Shown here in pieces: positions 54,979 through 63,568 of a stretch of 64,000 nucleotides of DNA. Within the stretch, counting starts at the first letter, position 1. Each line of letters starts with the position of its first letter. Location: NCBI GenBank assembly GCA_014762625.1, contig JABURQ010000056.1, forward strand, positions 1 to 64,000. The letters are read 5' to 3'. The translations under genes and the position numbers were made by a program. This DNA comes from Planctomycetaceae bacterium (GTDB lineage: Bacteria; Planctomycetota; Planctomycetia; Planctomycetales; Planctomycetaceae). The notes under the pieces were generated by a model that saw only the letters and a list, made by a program, of their open reading frames with translations, was not told where the DNA came from and searched no databases.

Positions 54979-55001
54979 CACGAATCCTTTCGGTGAGACG
55001 T

Positions 55002-56717
55002 TTATTGTGTGTCTTTTTTATCCGGAGCCGTTGCCAGCTGCAGACGGGAATGAGGGACGATTCGCCAACACTTGGGTAATGTTTTCCGCCCGTCCCAATG
55101 TTGCTTCCAGGCGGACGGAACACTCATTACGGGGGACAAGGAACCGAATTGTTTGAGTTCTTCTTCCTTCGTCTCGGGAGCAACTATCAACGCGGAATCT
55201 TTCTCGGAGAGTTGTTCGAGGAACTTCTCGGTTTCCGTCCGCTGCTGATTGAAGTTCCAATAATCGGGCCCCAATCCGTAGCCCGCGGAAAAGCTCATCT
55301 CATATCCGAGAATTTGTTCGTCACGATACCGGTCCCGCACCTGTTCCGCGAATTGAGCATGGAGCTTCCAGGGATCTCGCGCCGGCTGAATGCCGCCGAA
55401 AAAAATCATCACCAACCAGGTATAGCAGATCGCGGACCACAGCGCGCCTTGACGTTGTCGCCCCCAGTAAAATAACCACGTATTGAGAGTCAATCCGACA
55501 CCAATCAGTGCCCCCGTGGAAATCGCGGTGATCAGGTAATCGGGCCATTCCTTGAGTAGGATCGTCACGGCGGCGATACTCGCGACAATGTTAAGCATCG
55601 TGATCGCAAGCGTTTGACGTTTGCTCCAGCGGAACGCAAGCCATCGCTCGGGAGTCAACTCAATTGCCAATCGGCGTCCGGTCAGGATCGACAACGTCGG
55701 CAGGAACGTCATGGCGTAATTGGTATGTTTGTCGGGCTGGAGGGTAACGATGACAAACGGCACCAGAAACCAAATCCAGAGAAAACGTTCCCGCGGATCA
55801 CGGTCTCTCCAGGCAAGTTGCCAACTCCGCCTTAATTCCATGATCCAGACCGGTGTCCAGGGGATTGTGATCCAGAGGATCTCGAACAAATAAAACCACA
55901 CCGGCGAATATCCGACTTCACCGAGTGCCCGCCCCAGAGTTTCCGTCTTCCAGACTTGCCAGGCATTCGGAAGTTGGGAGGTAATCGCCCACGCCCACAA
56001 TCCAAAAGGAGCCAGGCAAAGAGCCCACCCCAGCGGATTGACCAGATGTTTGACATCCTGCCAGCGTCGTTGCAGCAACCAGTAAACTCCGGCAATTCCG
56101 AACACCAGTACGGGACCGTAATAAAACTTGGCGAGGACCGAGATCCCCATTAGCGAAAAGATCCCTGTCCAGCGCAGGAAGCCCTGTTTCCAGGTTTGTC
56201 CTCTGGGCTGATTGGCGATGAGAAACAAAGCCGCCACATTCACCAGCGTGAGGCACATGTCGACTTCGGTCTTGCGGGACCAGAGTAGCGAATAGTAACA
56301 GGTGACTTGAGCAAACGCCGCCAGCCATCCGGCCTGTTTCCCGTACCATGTGGCGGTCCAGTAACCGATGAGGCCGGCCAGTATGATCGAAAAGATGGCG
56401 GCGGGAACGCGTGCGGAGAACTCATCAACCCGCCCGGTGAGACCGGCACTTGCCGTAATAATCCAATACGCAAGCGGTGGTTTGCGAAGTCGGGGGACCC
56501 CCGATTCGTACGGGATCATGTAATTGCCCGTGACGTGCATATTACGCGAGGTTGATGCCGCTAATACCTCATGCAGCGTAAAAACTCGATAATGACTGAT
56601 CGCGAAAAACGAACAGAGAACCCCCAGAGCCACCAACAACACTCCCACGCGCGCGGAAACAAACGGTTCGCGCTGTTCCTGTGAAACACTATTTTCGCAG
56701 GGCGAGTGGGCGGACAT
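55002..56717 (-). CDS. Glycosyltransferase family 39 (ArnT/PMT-like)
   Basis: A 571-residue membrane protein with about eleven hydrophobic segments. The N-terminal loop has ASTSRNMHVTGNYMIPYESGVPRLRKPPLAYW, the typical acidic and basic loop of polyprenyl-phosphate-sugar transferases of the ArnT type, and the C-terminal soluble part is about 120 residues. It transfers a sugar from a lipid carrier to lipid A or another target outside the membrane. It lies 23 bases after glmS. Confidence 0.83.
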   Translation of the reverse strand: MSAHSPCENSVSQEQREPFVSARVGVLLVALGVLCSFFAISHYRVFTLHEVLAASTSRNMHVTGNYMIPYESGVPRLRKPPLAYWIITASAGLTGRVDEFSARVPAAIFSIILAGLIGYWTATWYGKQAGWLAAFAQVTCYYSLLWSRKTEVDMCLTLVNVAALFLIANQPRGQTWKQGFLRWTGIFSLMGISVLAKFYYGPVLVFGIAGVYWLLQRRWQDVKHLVNPLGWALCLAPFGLWAWAITSQLPNAWQVWKTETLGRALGEVGYSPVWFYLFEILWITIPWTPVWIMELRRSWQLAWRDRDPRERFLWIWFLVPFVIVTLQPDKHTNYAMTFLPTLSILTGRRLAIELTPERWLAFRWSKRQTLAITMLNIVASIAAVTILLKEWPDYLITAISTGALIGVGLTLNTWLFYWGRQRQGALWSAICYTWLVMIFFGGIQPARDPWKLHAQFAEQVRDRYRDEQILGYEMSFSAGYGLGPDYWNFNQQRTETEKFLEQLSEKDSALIVAPETKEEELKQFGSLSPVMSVPSAWKQHWDGRKTLPKCWRIVPHSRLQLATAPDKKDTQ

Positions 56718-56892
56718 GGACGCAATCTCTGGCTGAATGACTGAATTGTCGAGTTCTTAGCACCGTTCCGATTCCCGGTCAAGCGGGACTCGCAGGCGAG
56801 ACAATACCGCTACGAAGCGATTTCTCTTGCCTCGTTTTTGTCGCCGTTCTATGATCCCGGCCACTTCCCCCGGCGTTTCACCGGAGTTTTCC

Positions 56893-57711
56893 ATGGTCAG
56901 CCATCTGGTCATCCCCTGTTACAATGAGGCCGAACGTCTTCCCAGCGACCGGATACTGGAATTCTTGCGCGACAACCCTCACTGGACCCTGGTCTTTGTC
57001 GATGACGGTAGTCGGGATACCACTCTGGATCTCCTGAACGAGATTCATCAACAAGAGCCATTGCAAACGGCGATTTTGTCCTTGAAACAGAATTCCGGCA
57101 AAGCGGAAGCGGTCCGGACCGGAATGTTCTGTGCGATCACCCAATTTGCGGCGGAGCGAGTCGGTTTTGCCGACGCCGATCTGGCGACACCGTTGGAGGA
57201 AGTGATGCTGTTGGATGAGGTTCTCGATCGGCATCCCGATGTGGAATGTGCCTTGGGAGTACGCCTGCCTCTGCTGGGGCACGAAATTCAGCGTAAAAAA
57301 CATCGCTTTCTGATCGGACGAAGCTTTGCTCGCTTGGCCAGTTGGGTCCTGGGAGCGAAATGTTGCGATACCCAATGTGGAATGAAACTATTCCGAGTCA
57401 GCCCCGAGTTGGAGTCGGCGTTGAACGCGCCGTTTCTGTCGCGTTGGGTCTTTGATGTCGAATTGATCAAGCGTTTGAAACTGGTTCATGGAAACGACTT
57501 TTTCAATCGAGTTCCCCTCTGGGAACAACCGCTCGAATCGTGGGAAGAAGTGGCCGGGTCGAAACTTCGTCCGCGGGACTTTCTGATCGCCGGTCTCGAT
57601 TTGTGGCGAATCTGGCGTCAAACGAGTCTTCCTGAGGCCGATCCTCCCGGAGATCGCTTCGATATCATTGCTCTCCCGGAATCCGATCGATCTCTTCCTC
57701 GTGCGGCGTAA
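56893..57711 (+). CDS. Family 2 glycosyltransferase (dolichyl-phosphate-glucosyl type)
   Basis: A 272-residue GT-A enzyme with VSHLVIPCYNEAERLPSDRI, LVFVDDGSRDTTLD, KSEAVRTGM-type NSGKAEAVRTGMFCA, FADADLATPLEEV and the late CDTQCGMKLFRV motif, as in polyprenyl-phosphate-sugar synthases of the ALG5 kind. It likely charges a lipid carrier for the membrane transferases nearby. The ATG at 56893 has a ccggag site eight bases upstream. Confidence 0.83.
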   Translation: MVSHLVIPCYNEAERLPSDRILEFLRDNPHWTLVFVDDGSRDTTLDLLNEIHQQEPLQTAILSLKQNSGKAEAVRTGMFCAITQFAAERVGFADADLATPLEEVMLLDEVLDRHPDVECALGVRLPLLGHEIQRKKHRFLIGRSFARLASWVLGAKCCDTQCGMKLFRVSPELESALNAPFLSRWVFDVELIKRLKLVHGNDFFNRVPLWEQPLESWEEVAGSKLRPRDFLIAGLDLWRIWRQTSLPEADPPGDRFDIIALPESDRSLPRAA

Positions 57712-57726
57712 TTCTGCCGGAATGAT

Positions 57727-58938
57727 TCAAGCGGCCCGAGCTGATGACGAATTGTTTGATTCGCAGTTTGGATACAGAGCTAATGGCCGGTTTTCTCGAT
57801 CTTCCTCCCGCCAGCGATAGACCAGATATCCGCCAAACAGACAGCAGCACAGCGGAGCCAGCCAGATGGCGTGTCCTCCTTCAGGCGTGAAGAATTTTCC
57901 GATCTCATAACTTCCGACCGTCAGAACAGCCAGCAAGAGTAATCCGAATCCAGCCAGAATTCGTTTTCTCGAACCGATTTCCTCGGCGTAAAAGAGACCC
58001 AGGGCCGGCCCCAGCAAACAGTAGGTGTTGTGCTCCGTGCGTGGGTTAAACAACAGAATGTAGACGGCGGAAAAGCCAAACAACCAGATGGCAGCCCGCG
58101 AACTCGGTAAGCGACGATAAGTGAGAGCTGTCATTCCCAAAGTGACCAGAGCTGCCAACACTCGTATCACGGTTTGCCAGTGACTGGCGATTGTGATTCC
58201 GGCGTTCCTCAGCATTCCAAATAATTGAGCCCACCAGGCTTCCACACCCAGGTTGTGAGCGGACTCCAACATACTGAAGCAATCGCGATACTGAGAAACA
58301 ACATATTCAGGACGCTGAAACAGGAAGGGAGAGATCGCAACCGCCAGGATCCCGACCCCAACTCGTTTCCGCATCGGTGGGATGACGGCTCCCGCGAGCA
58401 GCACCATCACCAAGATCAACGGCTTAATCGCCAGACCGATCATCAACCAAACCGTCGCCTGGTTCCATTGTTCTCGCGACAAGCAAACAGCCGCCAAAAC
58501 CATGCACGCCGTCATATGCACGGTCGATTGGCCGTTTCGGATCGCACTACTGCCCAACAGCACGGTGATAAAAACGATTCCCCAATGGATCGCGCGATCT
58601 CCGGAATGGGTGACTCCATTCAGCCGACGCAACGACACCGCCAGGAGAGCAACTCCCAGGCATCGCCAGCCGATTTGCCCCCAGGGCTGGGGAAGTTGCG
58701 AGAAGGGAGCGTACAGGATCGCCGCTTGGGGGAAGTAGAGGAAACCGACTCCTTTCTCGGTCAGATACATCGATTCTCCCGAGACCCAGTTTCGCGCCGC
58801 TCGATCGTAAGACCGTGTGACGGTTCGTCGTTCTCCCTGAAGAATTTTGGCGCTGACAATGACCAGCAGCAGAACGAGAATCACTTCAGGAGGGATTTTG
58901 GAAAGTCGGACCAGCAAGGATGAATGTTGTGAACTCAT
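57727..58938 (-). CDS. Glycosyltransferase family 87 membrane protein
   Basis: A 403-residue membrane protein with about ten hydrophobic segments. Early on it has the Y-D-R-A-A-R-N-W-V-S-G-E-S-M-Y segment and FLYFPQAAILYAPFS, the hallmarks of GT87/DUF2029 polyprenyl-phosphate-mannose transferases. The ATG at 58938 is used here; an upstream codon at 58953 is TTG. It follows the GT2 gene by 12 bases in the same direction, so the two are likely co-transcribed. Confidence 0.8.
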   Translation of the reverse strand: MSSQHSSLLVRLSKIPPEVILVLLLVIVSAKILQGERRTVTRSYDRAARNWVSGESMYLTEKGVGFLYFPQAAILYAPFSQLPQPWGQIGWRCLGVALLAVSLRRLNGVTHSGDRAIHWGIVFITVLLGSSAIRNGQSTVHMTACMVLAAVCLSREQWNQATVWLMIGLAIKPLILVMVLLAGAVIPPMRKRVGVGILAVAISPFLFQRPEYVVSQYRDCFSMLESAHNLGVEAWWAQLFGMLRNAGITIASHWQTVIRVLAALVTLGMTALTYRRLPSSRAAIWLFGFSAVYILLFNPRTEHNTYCLLGPALGLFYAEEIGSRKRILAGFGLLLLAVLTVGSYEIGKFFTPEGGHAIWLAPLCCCLFGGYLVYRWREEDRENRPLALYPNCESNNSSSARAA

Positions 58939-58949
58939 GGTGTTGGAAT

Positions 58950-59945
58950 TCAAGCAGCACGTTTGAAGGAGGGTGAGTATTTCGCGGAATCTTCACTCTC
59001 AAAATTCACCGTATCCCGAACGGCGAAGGGAGGGCGACGATCGTTGGAAAAGTAGATCCGAGAGCCCATTTCTCCCAGCATCCCCAGCACGAAAAATTGC
59101 AGGGAGACCATGCCCGAAAAGACTGCTAACGTAAATAGCGGATTCCCGGTCATGTCGACACCTCCAATCAGCTTCATGCCGATGGTGGCCAGTCCGGAAA
59201 GACCACTGATCCCCAGACAACTGATTCCGGCTGTCCCGAACAGTCGCATCGGGCTGATCATGTATTGAATCAGGAACTTGACCGTGATGAGATCGAGCAC
59301 CACACGAAACACGCGACCGATACCGTACTTGCTGACTCCGAATTGGCGGGGATGATGGTTGGTGACAACCTCGACACATTTGGCCCCACGCCAGGCCGCA
59401 AGAATCGGAATAAAGCGATGCATTTCTCCGTACAGTTCAATTTCCCTGGCGACTTCACTGCGGACGGCTTTCAGAGTGCAACCGAGATCGCGGACCGGAA
59501 AACCGGTGACTTTGGAAATCAGCCAGTTCGCACATTGGGAGGGGAGTTTGCGATTGATGAACGCATCCTGGCGATTTTTTCGCCAGCCGTGGACGAGATC
59601 GTACCCTTCCTCAATTTTGGCCATCATCATCGGAATATCGGTCGGATCATTCTGAAGATCACCATCCATCGTGATGACGACATCTTTACTCGCATACTGA
59701 ATGCCGGCTCCCATTGCGGCGGATTGCCCGAAGTTTCCTCGGAACTCCACGATTTTGACCGTACGATCTTCGGCGGCAATGCGTTCCAGCTCGAGCAAGG
59801 AACGATCGGTCGAACCGTCATCGACAAAAATGATCTCGTAATCCCGTTGAGTCTCGGGGAGCACGCGATTCAACGCGTCATACATCAACGGTACATTTTC
59901 TTCTTCGTTGTAAATTGGAACAACGACGGAAACACTGAATGACAT
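58950..59945 (-). CDS. Family 2 glycosyltransferase with C-terminal membrane helices
   Basis: A 331-residue DPM1/ArnC-like enzyme: [62 protein letters not shown] and GWRKNRQD (the Asp-rich donor site), then RRAA end. Two membrane helices follow after residue 230. It makes polyprenyl-phosphate-linked sugar, probably for the GT87 and GT39 enzymes beside it. Confidence 0.88.
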   Translation of the reverse strand: MSFSVSVVVPIYNEEENVPLMYDALNRVLPETQRDYEIIFVDDGSTDRSLLELERIAAEDRTVKIVEFRGNFGQSAAMGAGIQYASKDVVITMDGDLQNDPTDIPMMMAKIEEGYDLVHGWRKNRQDAFINRKLPSQCANWLISKVTGFPVRDLGCTLKAVRSEVAREIELYGEMHRFIPILAAWRGAKCVEVVTNHHPRQFGVSKYGIGRVFRVVLDLITVKFLIQYMISPMRLFGTAGISCLGISGLSGLATIGMKLIGGVDMTGNPLFTLAVFSGMVSLQFFVLGMLGEMGSRIYFSNDRRPPFAVRDTVNFESEDSAKYSPSFKRAA

Positions 59946-60725
59946 GGAGGAATCCTTTCCTCGCGGAAATCGGCTGTCTTGCGGAGATTTGCGGTATCAG
60001 GGCGGGAAGTTTCTCAGATCCTGGTGATTTCGTCTAGATGGAAACAGCCTCTCTCGCCCAAAACGGATTTGTTGTAACTTCCGTGGCTCACGTGCTTTCG
60101 GTGACATGATTTTTTTTTGACAGGCCGCTTCTGCACTGGCAGCCACAATCCCCGAATTTGTCGTCGGTGGCTCAACGAAACCACAGAAGGGACTTCTGAA
60201 GAGGAAGTGCTTCCCCTCCCCAAATTCAGGGGAAGGTGAAGTTGTTCATCCGCGTCATCCGCGGTCTCCATCTCTTTGGTTTTATGATGGCCACGAAGAG
60301 ACACCAAAAAAGATTCTCAATTTTCGTGCCTTTTTGCGTTTTTTGTGGCCATTCTTTTCCTTCTTCCGTGAGTCTCCGTTTGCTGCATCTCATTCGTGTT
60401 CTCACTTGTTCCTTTCGCGTACGTCTTCACAATGGTCGGCACTACGGACCATTCAAAATTGACCTTGCCGATTCATGCGTACCAGAGTTAGCGTTCGGGG
60501 TTATTCGATTTTTGATTTTCGAGTTCCGATTTTGCAATCCGGTGGTCCACACATCTCGATCTTTGGCAATTTGAATATTTGTTAGTCGTTATTGGTCAGT
60601 GGTCAGTTGCCGAGAAGAAACTAGAAACTGGCAATTAGCAACTAAAGAAAGACAAGGAGGTCACATCACTGAAATCTGTCTCCTGAATCCTGTTTCCCGA
60701 CTCCTCGCGTCCCAAACAGTGTTCA
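59946..60725. other. Long intergenic region without supported genes
   Basis: About 780 bases with no convincing gene on either strand; the longest frame (60236-60574, plus) has a composition unlike its neighbours. Around 60240-60360 there are phrases such as catccgcgtcatccgcggtc and ggccacgaagagacacc that resemble widespread intergenic repeats seen in many bacteria, and a T-run-rich block (60343-60363). It looks like decayed mobile or intergenic repeat material. Confidence 0.5.
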
Positions 60726-60904
60726 ATAACAAATTCCGCGCAAGATGTGAAAATTCAGGTCAAAAACGGTCGTTTTCCACTCGTGTTTTCAACTTTGCAA
60801 CTTAACAACTCGCAAAATTGTCAAGTTGGAAACTCTCGGGATTCAGCAACCAAACGACGGAATCCCTGACAAACACCGAAAGCAAATTTCAGAACGGATG
60901 GCCC
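60726..60904. repeat. Dispersed intergenic repeat, copy B
   Basis: Same orientation and sequence as 126-300, including 51 identical bases (60760-60810). The right end reads, on the minus strand, as codons for G-H-P-F-stop, close to the G-H-Q-F-stop at the end of map. This suggests that the copy includes the tail of a former map-like gene or that the repeat overlaps the ends of two genes. Confidence 0.7.
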
Positions 60905-60958
60905 CCGGCAACTCAAGCCCTGTTTGTTCGCTGATTGAGCGGAAGTGTCTCGTTCGAC

Positions 60959-61453
60959 TCACCGCCGACCTTTGATGGCTGGTGCCAGACGAGGGGCCGC
61001 TGAGAAGACAAGTTCCAACGCGGAGAGAAACTCGGGAATCAGGTCGGCCTCCTCGGGTACGGTGGAGAAACGTTGATACGATCGTGCAGAGAGTCGTTGT
61101 TGCAGACCGTGGAGCCTCGCCGTCATTTCCTCCAGAAATTCCCCGAGTTCCCGTTCCTCAAGATCCCGACGTTGTAGTGTGACGCGATCCTGTTGCGAAC
61201 GGTCACGATTCAATTCGGCGAGCGTGGTTCCCTGTGTTCGATAGAGCAGACCATTGCGGTAGGCTCGTCTGAGTTGGCCGAGGGGGTTGAATTGATAGAC
61301 CGGATCCGGTCCCAGGTAGATTGAGAGACCGCCGTCCCGTTTGAAGCCCAGGAAGACCGGCTCCTCGCGATCCTCGAATTCCAGTTCCGCGCGTCGCGAC
61401 AGCGCGACCGCTTCGCGGAGTAGATCTTCACGGTCTGATTCGTCGCGTGCCAT
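60959..61453 (-). CDS. Hypothetical protein paired with DUF8091-like gene
   Basis: A 164-residue protein: an Arg/Glu-rich start (DESDREDLLREAVALSRRAELEF), a strand region (PVFLGFKRDGGLSIYLGPDPVYQFN) that looks like a small beta domain, then helices. No family was recognised. The preferred ATG is 61453; a TTG at 61519 would place the start inside the neighbouring stop. It follows the nuclease-fold gene in the same direction and the two probably form a unit. Confidence 0.58.
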   Translation of the reverse strand: MARDESDREDLLREAVALSRRAELEFEDREEPVFLGFKRDGGLSIYLGPDPVYQFNPLGQLRRAYRNGLLYRTQGTTLAELNRDRSQQDRVTLQRRDLEERELGEFLEEMTARLHGLQQRLSARSYQRFSTVPEEADLIPEFLSALELVFSAAPRLAPAIKGRR

Positions 61454-61515
61454 TTTCCGGCAATCCTGTGCGTGAGGCTGGTTCCCTGTCACTATCAGGC
61501 GTGGGCAGTGGGCAT

Positions 61516-62196
61516 TCAAGCCACTTCTTTGAGTGACCCCGGTGTGTAGCAGTACTCGATCGCGTTACCTCGTTTTCCGGTCACTTCCACGCTTCCCGCC
61601 TTCCGCAGGCAATAAGCGGTCTTCTGAGCCAGCCAGCGAGGGATCGAACAACCGTCGGCGAGATCCTTGGTTGTGAACGGCTCCGCCGGCAACACGGGCA
61701 GTAGCCCCAACAGATCGGCAGGCGTCGCGACCGAGACCCGCTGTCGAACTTCGGTCAGTTCGCGGTCGAGGACTTTGTAATCTTTGCGCCAACGCCGGGA
61801 TTTCTTTTTGGGAACCCGGTGTTCGACCTGTTCGGTCAGCAAGACTTCGATGATCAGATTCTCGTGGGGAAATAGATCCTTGAAGTGGACCAGTTCGTCG
61901 AAGAGATGGAGTAGCGATTCCTTTTTCGGACTGTAACGTTTCGTCAGAACTTTCCCGTCCGGCTTCTGTCGTTTGATGATGTATTTCTTCGCGGCGAGCG
62001 GCTTGACGACGGTCAGGAGATGATCGTTGAGGAGCACTTTCAGTTTGGGAGCCAATGAAGAGAGAGAGGCAGCCTGAATTTCGATCAATCTTCCGTCGGA
62101 GATCGCGTCAATTCGATAGCCGTCCACCAGCACTTCCGTCTCTTCCGAGGTGGGAGCGTAGAGCGTCTTGAGTTGTCGGTGGAGCGTCGATTCCAT
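61516..62196 (-). CDS. DUF8091-like protein with nuclease-fold motif and winged helix
   Basis: A 226-residue protein with two parts. Residues about 15-100 resemble a PD-(D/E)xK-type core: VDGYRIDAISDGRLIEIQAASLSSLAPKL, where an Asp, a Glu-x-Gln and hydrophobic strands have the right spacing, the usual final Lys being Gln. Residues about 160-225 look like a winged helix (LPAEPFTTKDLADGCSIPRWLAQKTAYCLRKAGSVEVTG). The family is widespread but its role is not known. The start at 62196 is the first Met inside the conserved part; 62274 is the open-frame limit. Confidence 0.6.
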   Translation of the reverse strand: MESTLHRQLKTLYAPTSEETEVLVDGYRIDAISDGRLIEIQAASLSSLAPKLKVLLNDHLLTVVKPLAAKKYIIKRQKPDGKVLTKRYSPKKESLLHLFDELVHFKDLFPHENLIIEVLLTEQVEHRVPKKKSRRWRKDYKVLDRELTEVRQRVSVATPADLLGLLPVLPAEPFTTKDLADGCSIPRWLAQKTAYCLRKAGSVEVTGKRGNAIEYCYTPGSLKEVA

Positions 62197-62436
62197 TCGC
62201 GGCGATCTTCCGGAGGGAGAGCGAGGGAAGTTTAGAAGACTGACACGTTTGCGCGAAGAGAGTTCTCTTCTCACGGTCCTACGTCGTAAACGACTGGGAA
62301 TCTAAGTGTCGAAGAGTGGTCAGAATGGGGAAAGCCTCGGGATCCCCGGTGATTTGCGAAAAAGTCTGCCCTGTGGGCGGTCTCACCCCTTAGAATGGAG
62401 ACGTCCTTTCCAGTCGCATTCTACGACAGGTGTCCC

Positions 62437-62709
62437 ATGTCTCAAGCTATCGTCAATCCCGAAGAACTTCGCCGATTCGCACAGCAACTCAAACAGTTCA
62501 ATTCGGGACTTCAGGAACAGATGACCGCCCTCGCGGGAAAAATGCAGTCCCTCTCCACCTCCTGGAGAGATCAGGAAAACAAACGATTCGTCGAAGAGTT
62601 CGAACAGAATATGAAATCGATGTCGCGAATCGTGGAAGTGAACGACGAATACATTCCGTTTCTGATGCGGAAAGCCGATCGTATCGACGAATACCTGCAA
62701 CAACGATAA
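62437..62709 (+). CDS. WXG100-like small secreted protein
   Basis: A 90-residue helical hairpin-type protein: helix 1 around NPEELRRFAQQLKQFNSGLQEQMTAL, a turn with LSTSWRDQE (Trp at the usual place, with R in place of G), helix 2 around NKRFVEEFEQNMKSM. Size and pattern match WXG100 targets of type VII secretion. ATG at 62437 opens the family-like part. It is followed closely by two other small helical genes and a long coiled-coil gene. Confidence 0.7.
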   Translation: MSQAIVNPEELRRFAQQLKQFNSGLQEQMTALAGKMQSLSTSWRDQENKRFVEEFEQNMKSMSRIVEVNDEYIPFLMRKADRIDEYLQQR

Positions 62710-62718
62710 AGGGACATT

Positions 62719-63246
62719 GTGGGAGAATCCGCCAACATCACATCCGTGGAAGCGATCGACAATTTTCAGGTCGTGTTGCGCACGCAACGCGACCGGGCGG
62801 CGGAAGTTCTCGATACCTACAAACGCGAACTGCATCGGGTCGTGCAGTGGTTTGAAAATGAAGTTCCCCTCGTTTGGAAACAGGAACTCCGGCGTCGCTA
62901 TGACAAAATGTCACAGGCGCGAGCCGAATATGAGACCTGCAAAATGCGAACGGTCGCCGGTCAGCGCTCCAGTTGTATCGACGAGAAAAAGAGATACGAC
63001 CGGGCGAAACGTCGCTTGCAGGAGGGCGAACGAAAAATCGAGGAAGTCAAAACGTGGCGCCGAAAGTACGCGGAAGAATCGGAAGAATGTCGCGGGCGGC
63101 TGGGGAAATTTCAGGAAGTGCTCGATCACGACCTGGAAAAGTCTCTGGCGTTGCTCGAACGAACCGTGCAGTCACTTGAGAACTACCTGGGCCGAACGAT
63201 TAGCTCCTCCGACGCGGATTCGTCCAATTCGGGAAAGGAAGAATAA
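62719..63246 (+). CDS. Coiled-coil protein of the secretion-like locus
   Basis: A 175-residue protein that starts with GTG nine bases after the WXG100-like stop. It is almost entirely helical and charged (RDRAAEVLDTYKRELHRVVQWF, YDRAKRRLQEGERKIEEVKTWRRK), with a Ser/Asp-rich tail. No family was recognised; it probably belongs to the WXG100 locus as a chaperone or structural part. Confidence 0.6.
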   Translation: MGESANITSVEAIDNFQVVLRTQRDRAAEVLDTYKRELHRVVQWFENEVPLVWKQELRRRYDKMSQARAEYETCKMRTVAGQRSSCIDEKKRYDRAKRRLQEGERKIEEVKTWRRKYAEESEECRGRLGKFQEVLDHDLEKSLALLERTVQSLENYLGRTISSSDADSSNSGKEE

Positions 63247-63247
63247 G

Positions 63248-63493
63248 ATGCGGCATTTCGATCTCACGTCTCATATCGGTCGCTTGCGGGAAATTGGCGA
63301 GACCGTGGATTCGTCGTGGAAGGAAACGACGGAATTCTGGAATGATTCCAACAGCGAGCAGTTTGAAAAAGAACACTTACAACCGTTTTTCCTCGAACTG
63401 AAAAATGCCCTCCTGGTCATGCAACACATATCGGACATGACGCGACACGCTCAGCGGGAATGTCTGCCGGATCAGGAACGAGATTATGTCTGA
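63248..63493 (+). CDS. Small WXG100-like or related helical protein
   Basis: An 81-residue protein starting one base after the previous stop. Its sequence has a Trp-containing turn (VDSSWKETTEFWNDSNSEQFEKEHLQPF) between two helices, similar to the first small gene of the locus and to small proteins next to type VII ATPases. A helical hairpin is likely. It overlaps nothing and reads well in codon use. Confidence 0.6.
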   Translation: MRHFDLTSHIGRLREIGETVDSSWKETTEFWNDSNSEQFEKEHLQPFFLELKNALLVMQHISDMTRHAQRECLPDQERDYV

Positions 63494-63568
63494 AACCAGC
63501 ACCCACCAATTCATCGGGCCGCATGACTTTATCCTTCAAACTCTCTGTCCCTTACAGCGAGGTGTCCG

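Noticed and set aside
60236-60574. Plus-strand frame of 112 codons in the repeat-rich gap
   Set aside because: Composition is Phe/Cys/His-rich and unlike the other genes; it lies in repeat-like DNA with no start signal.
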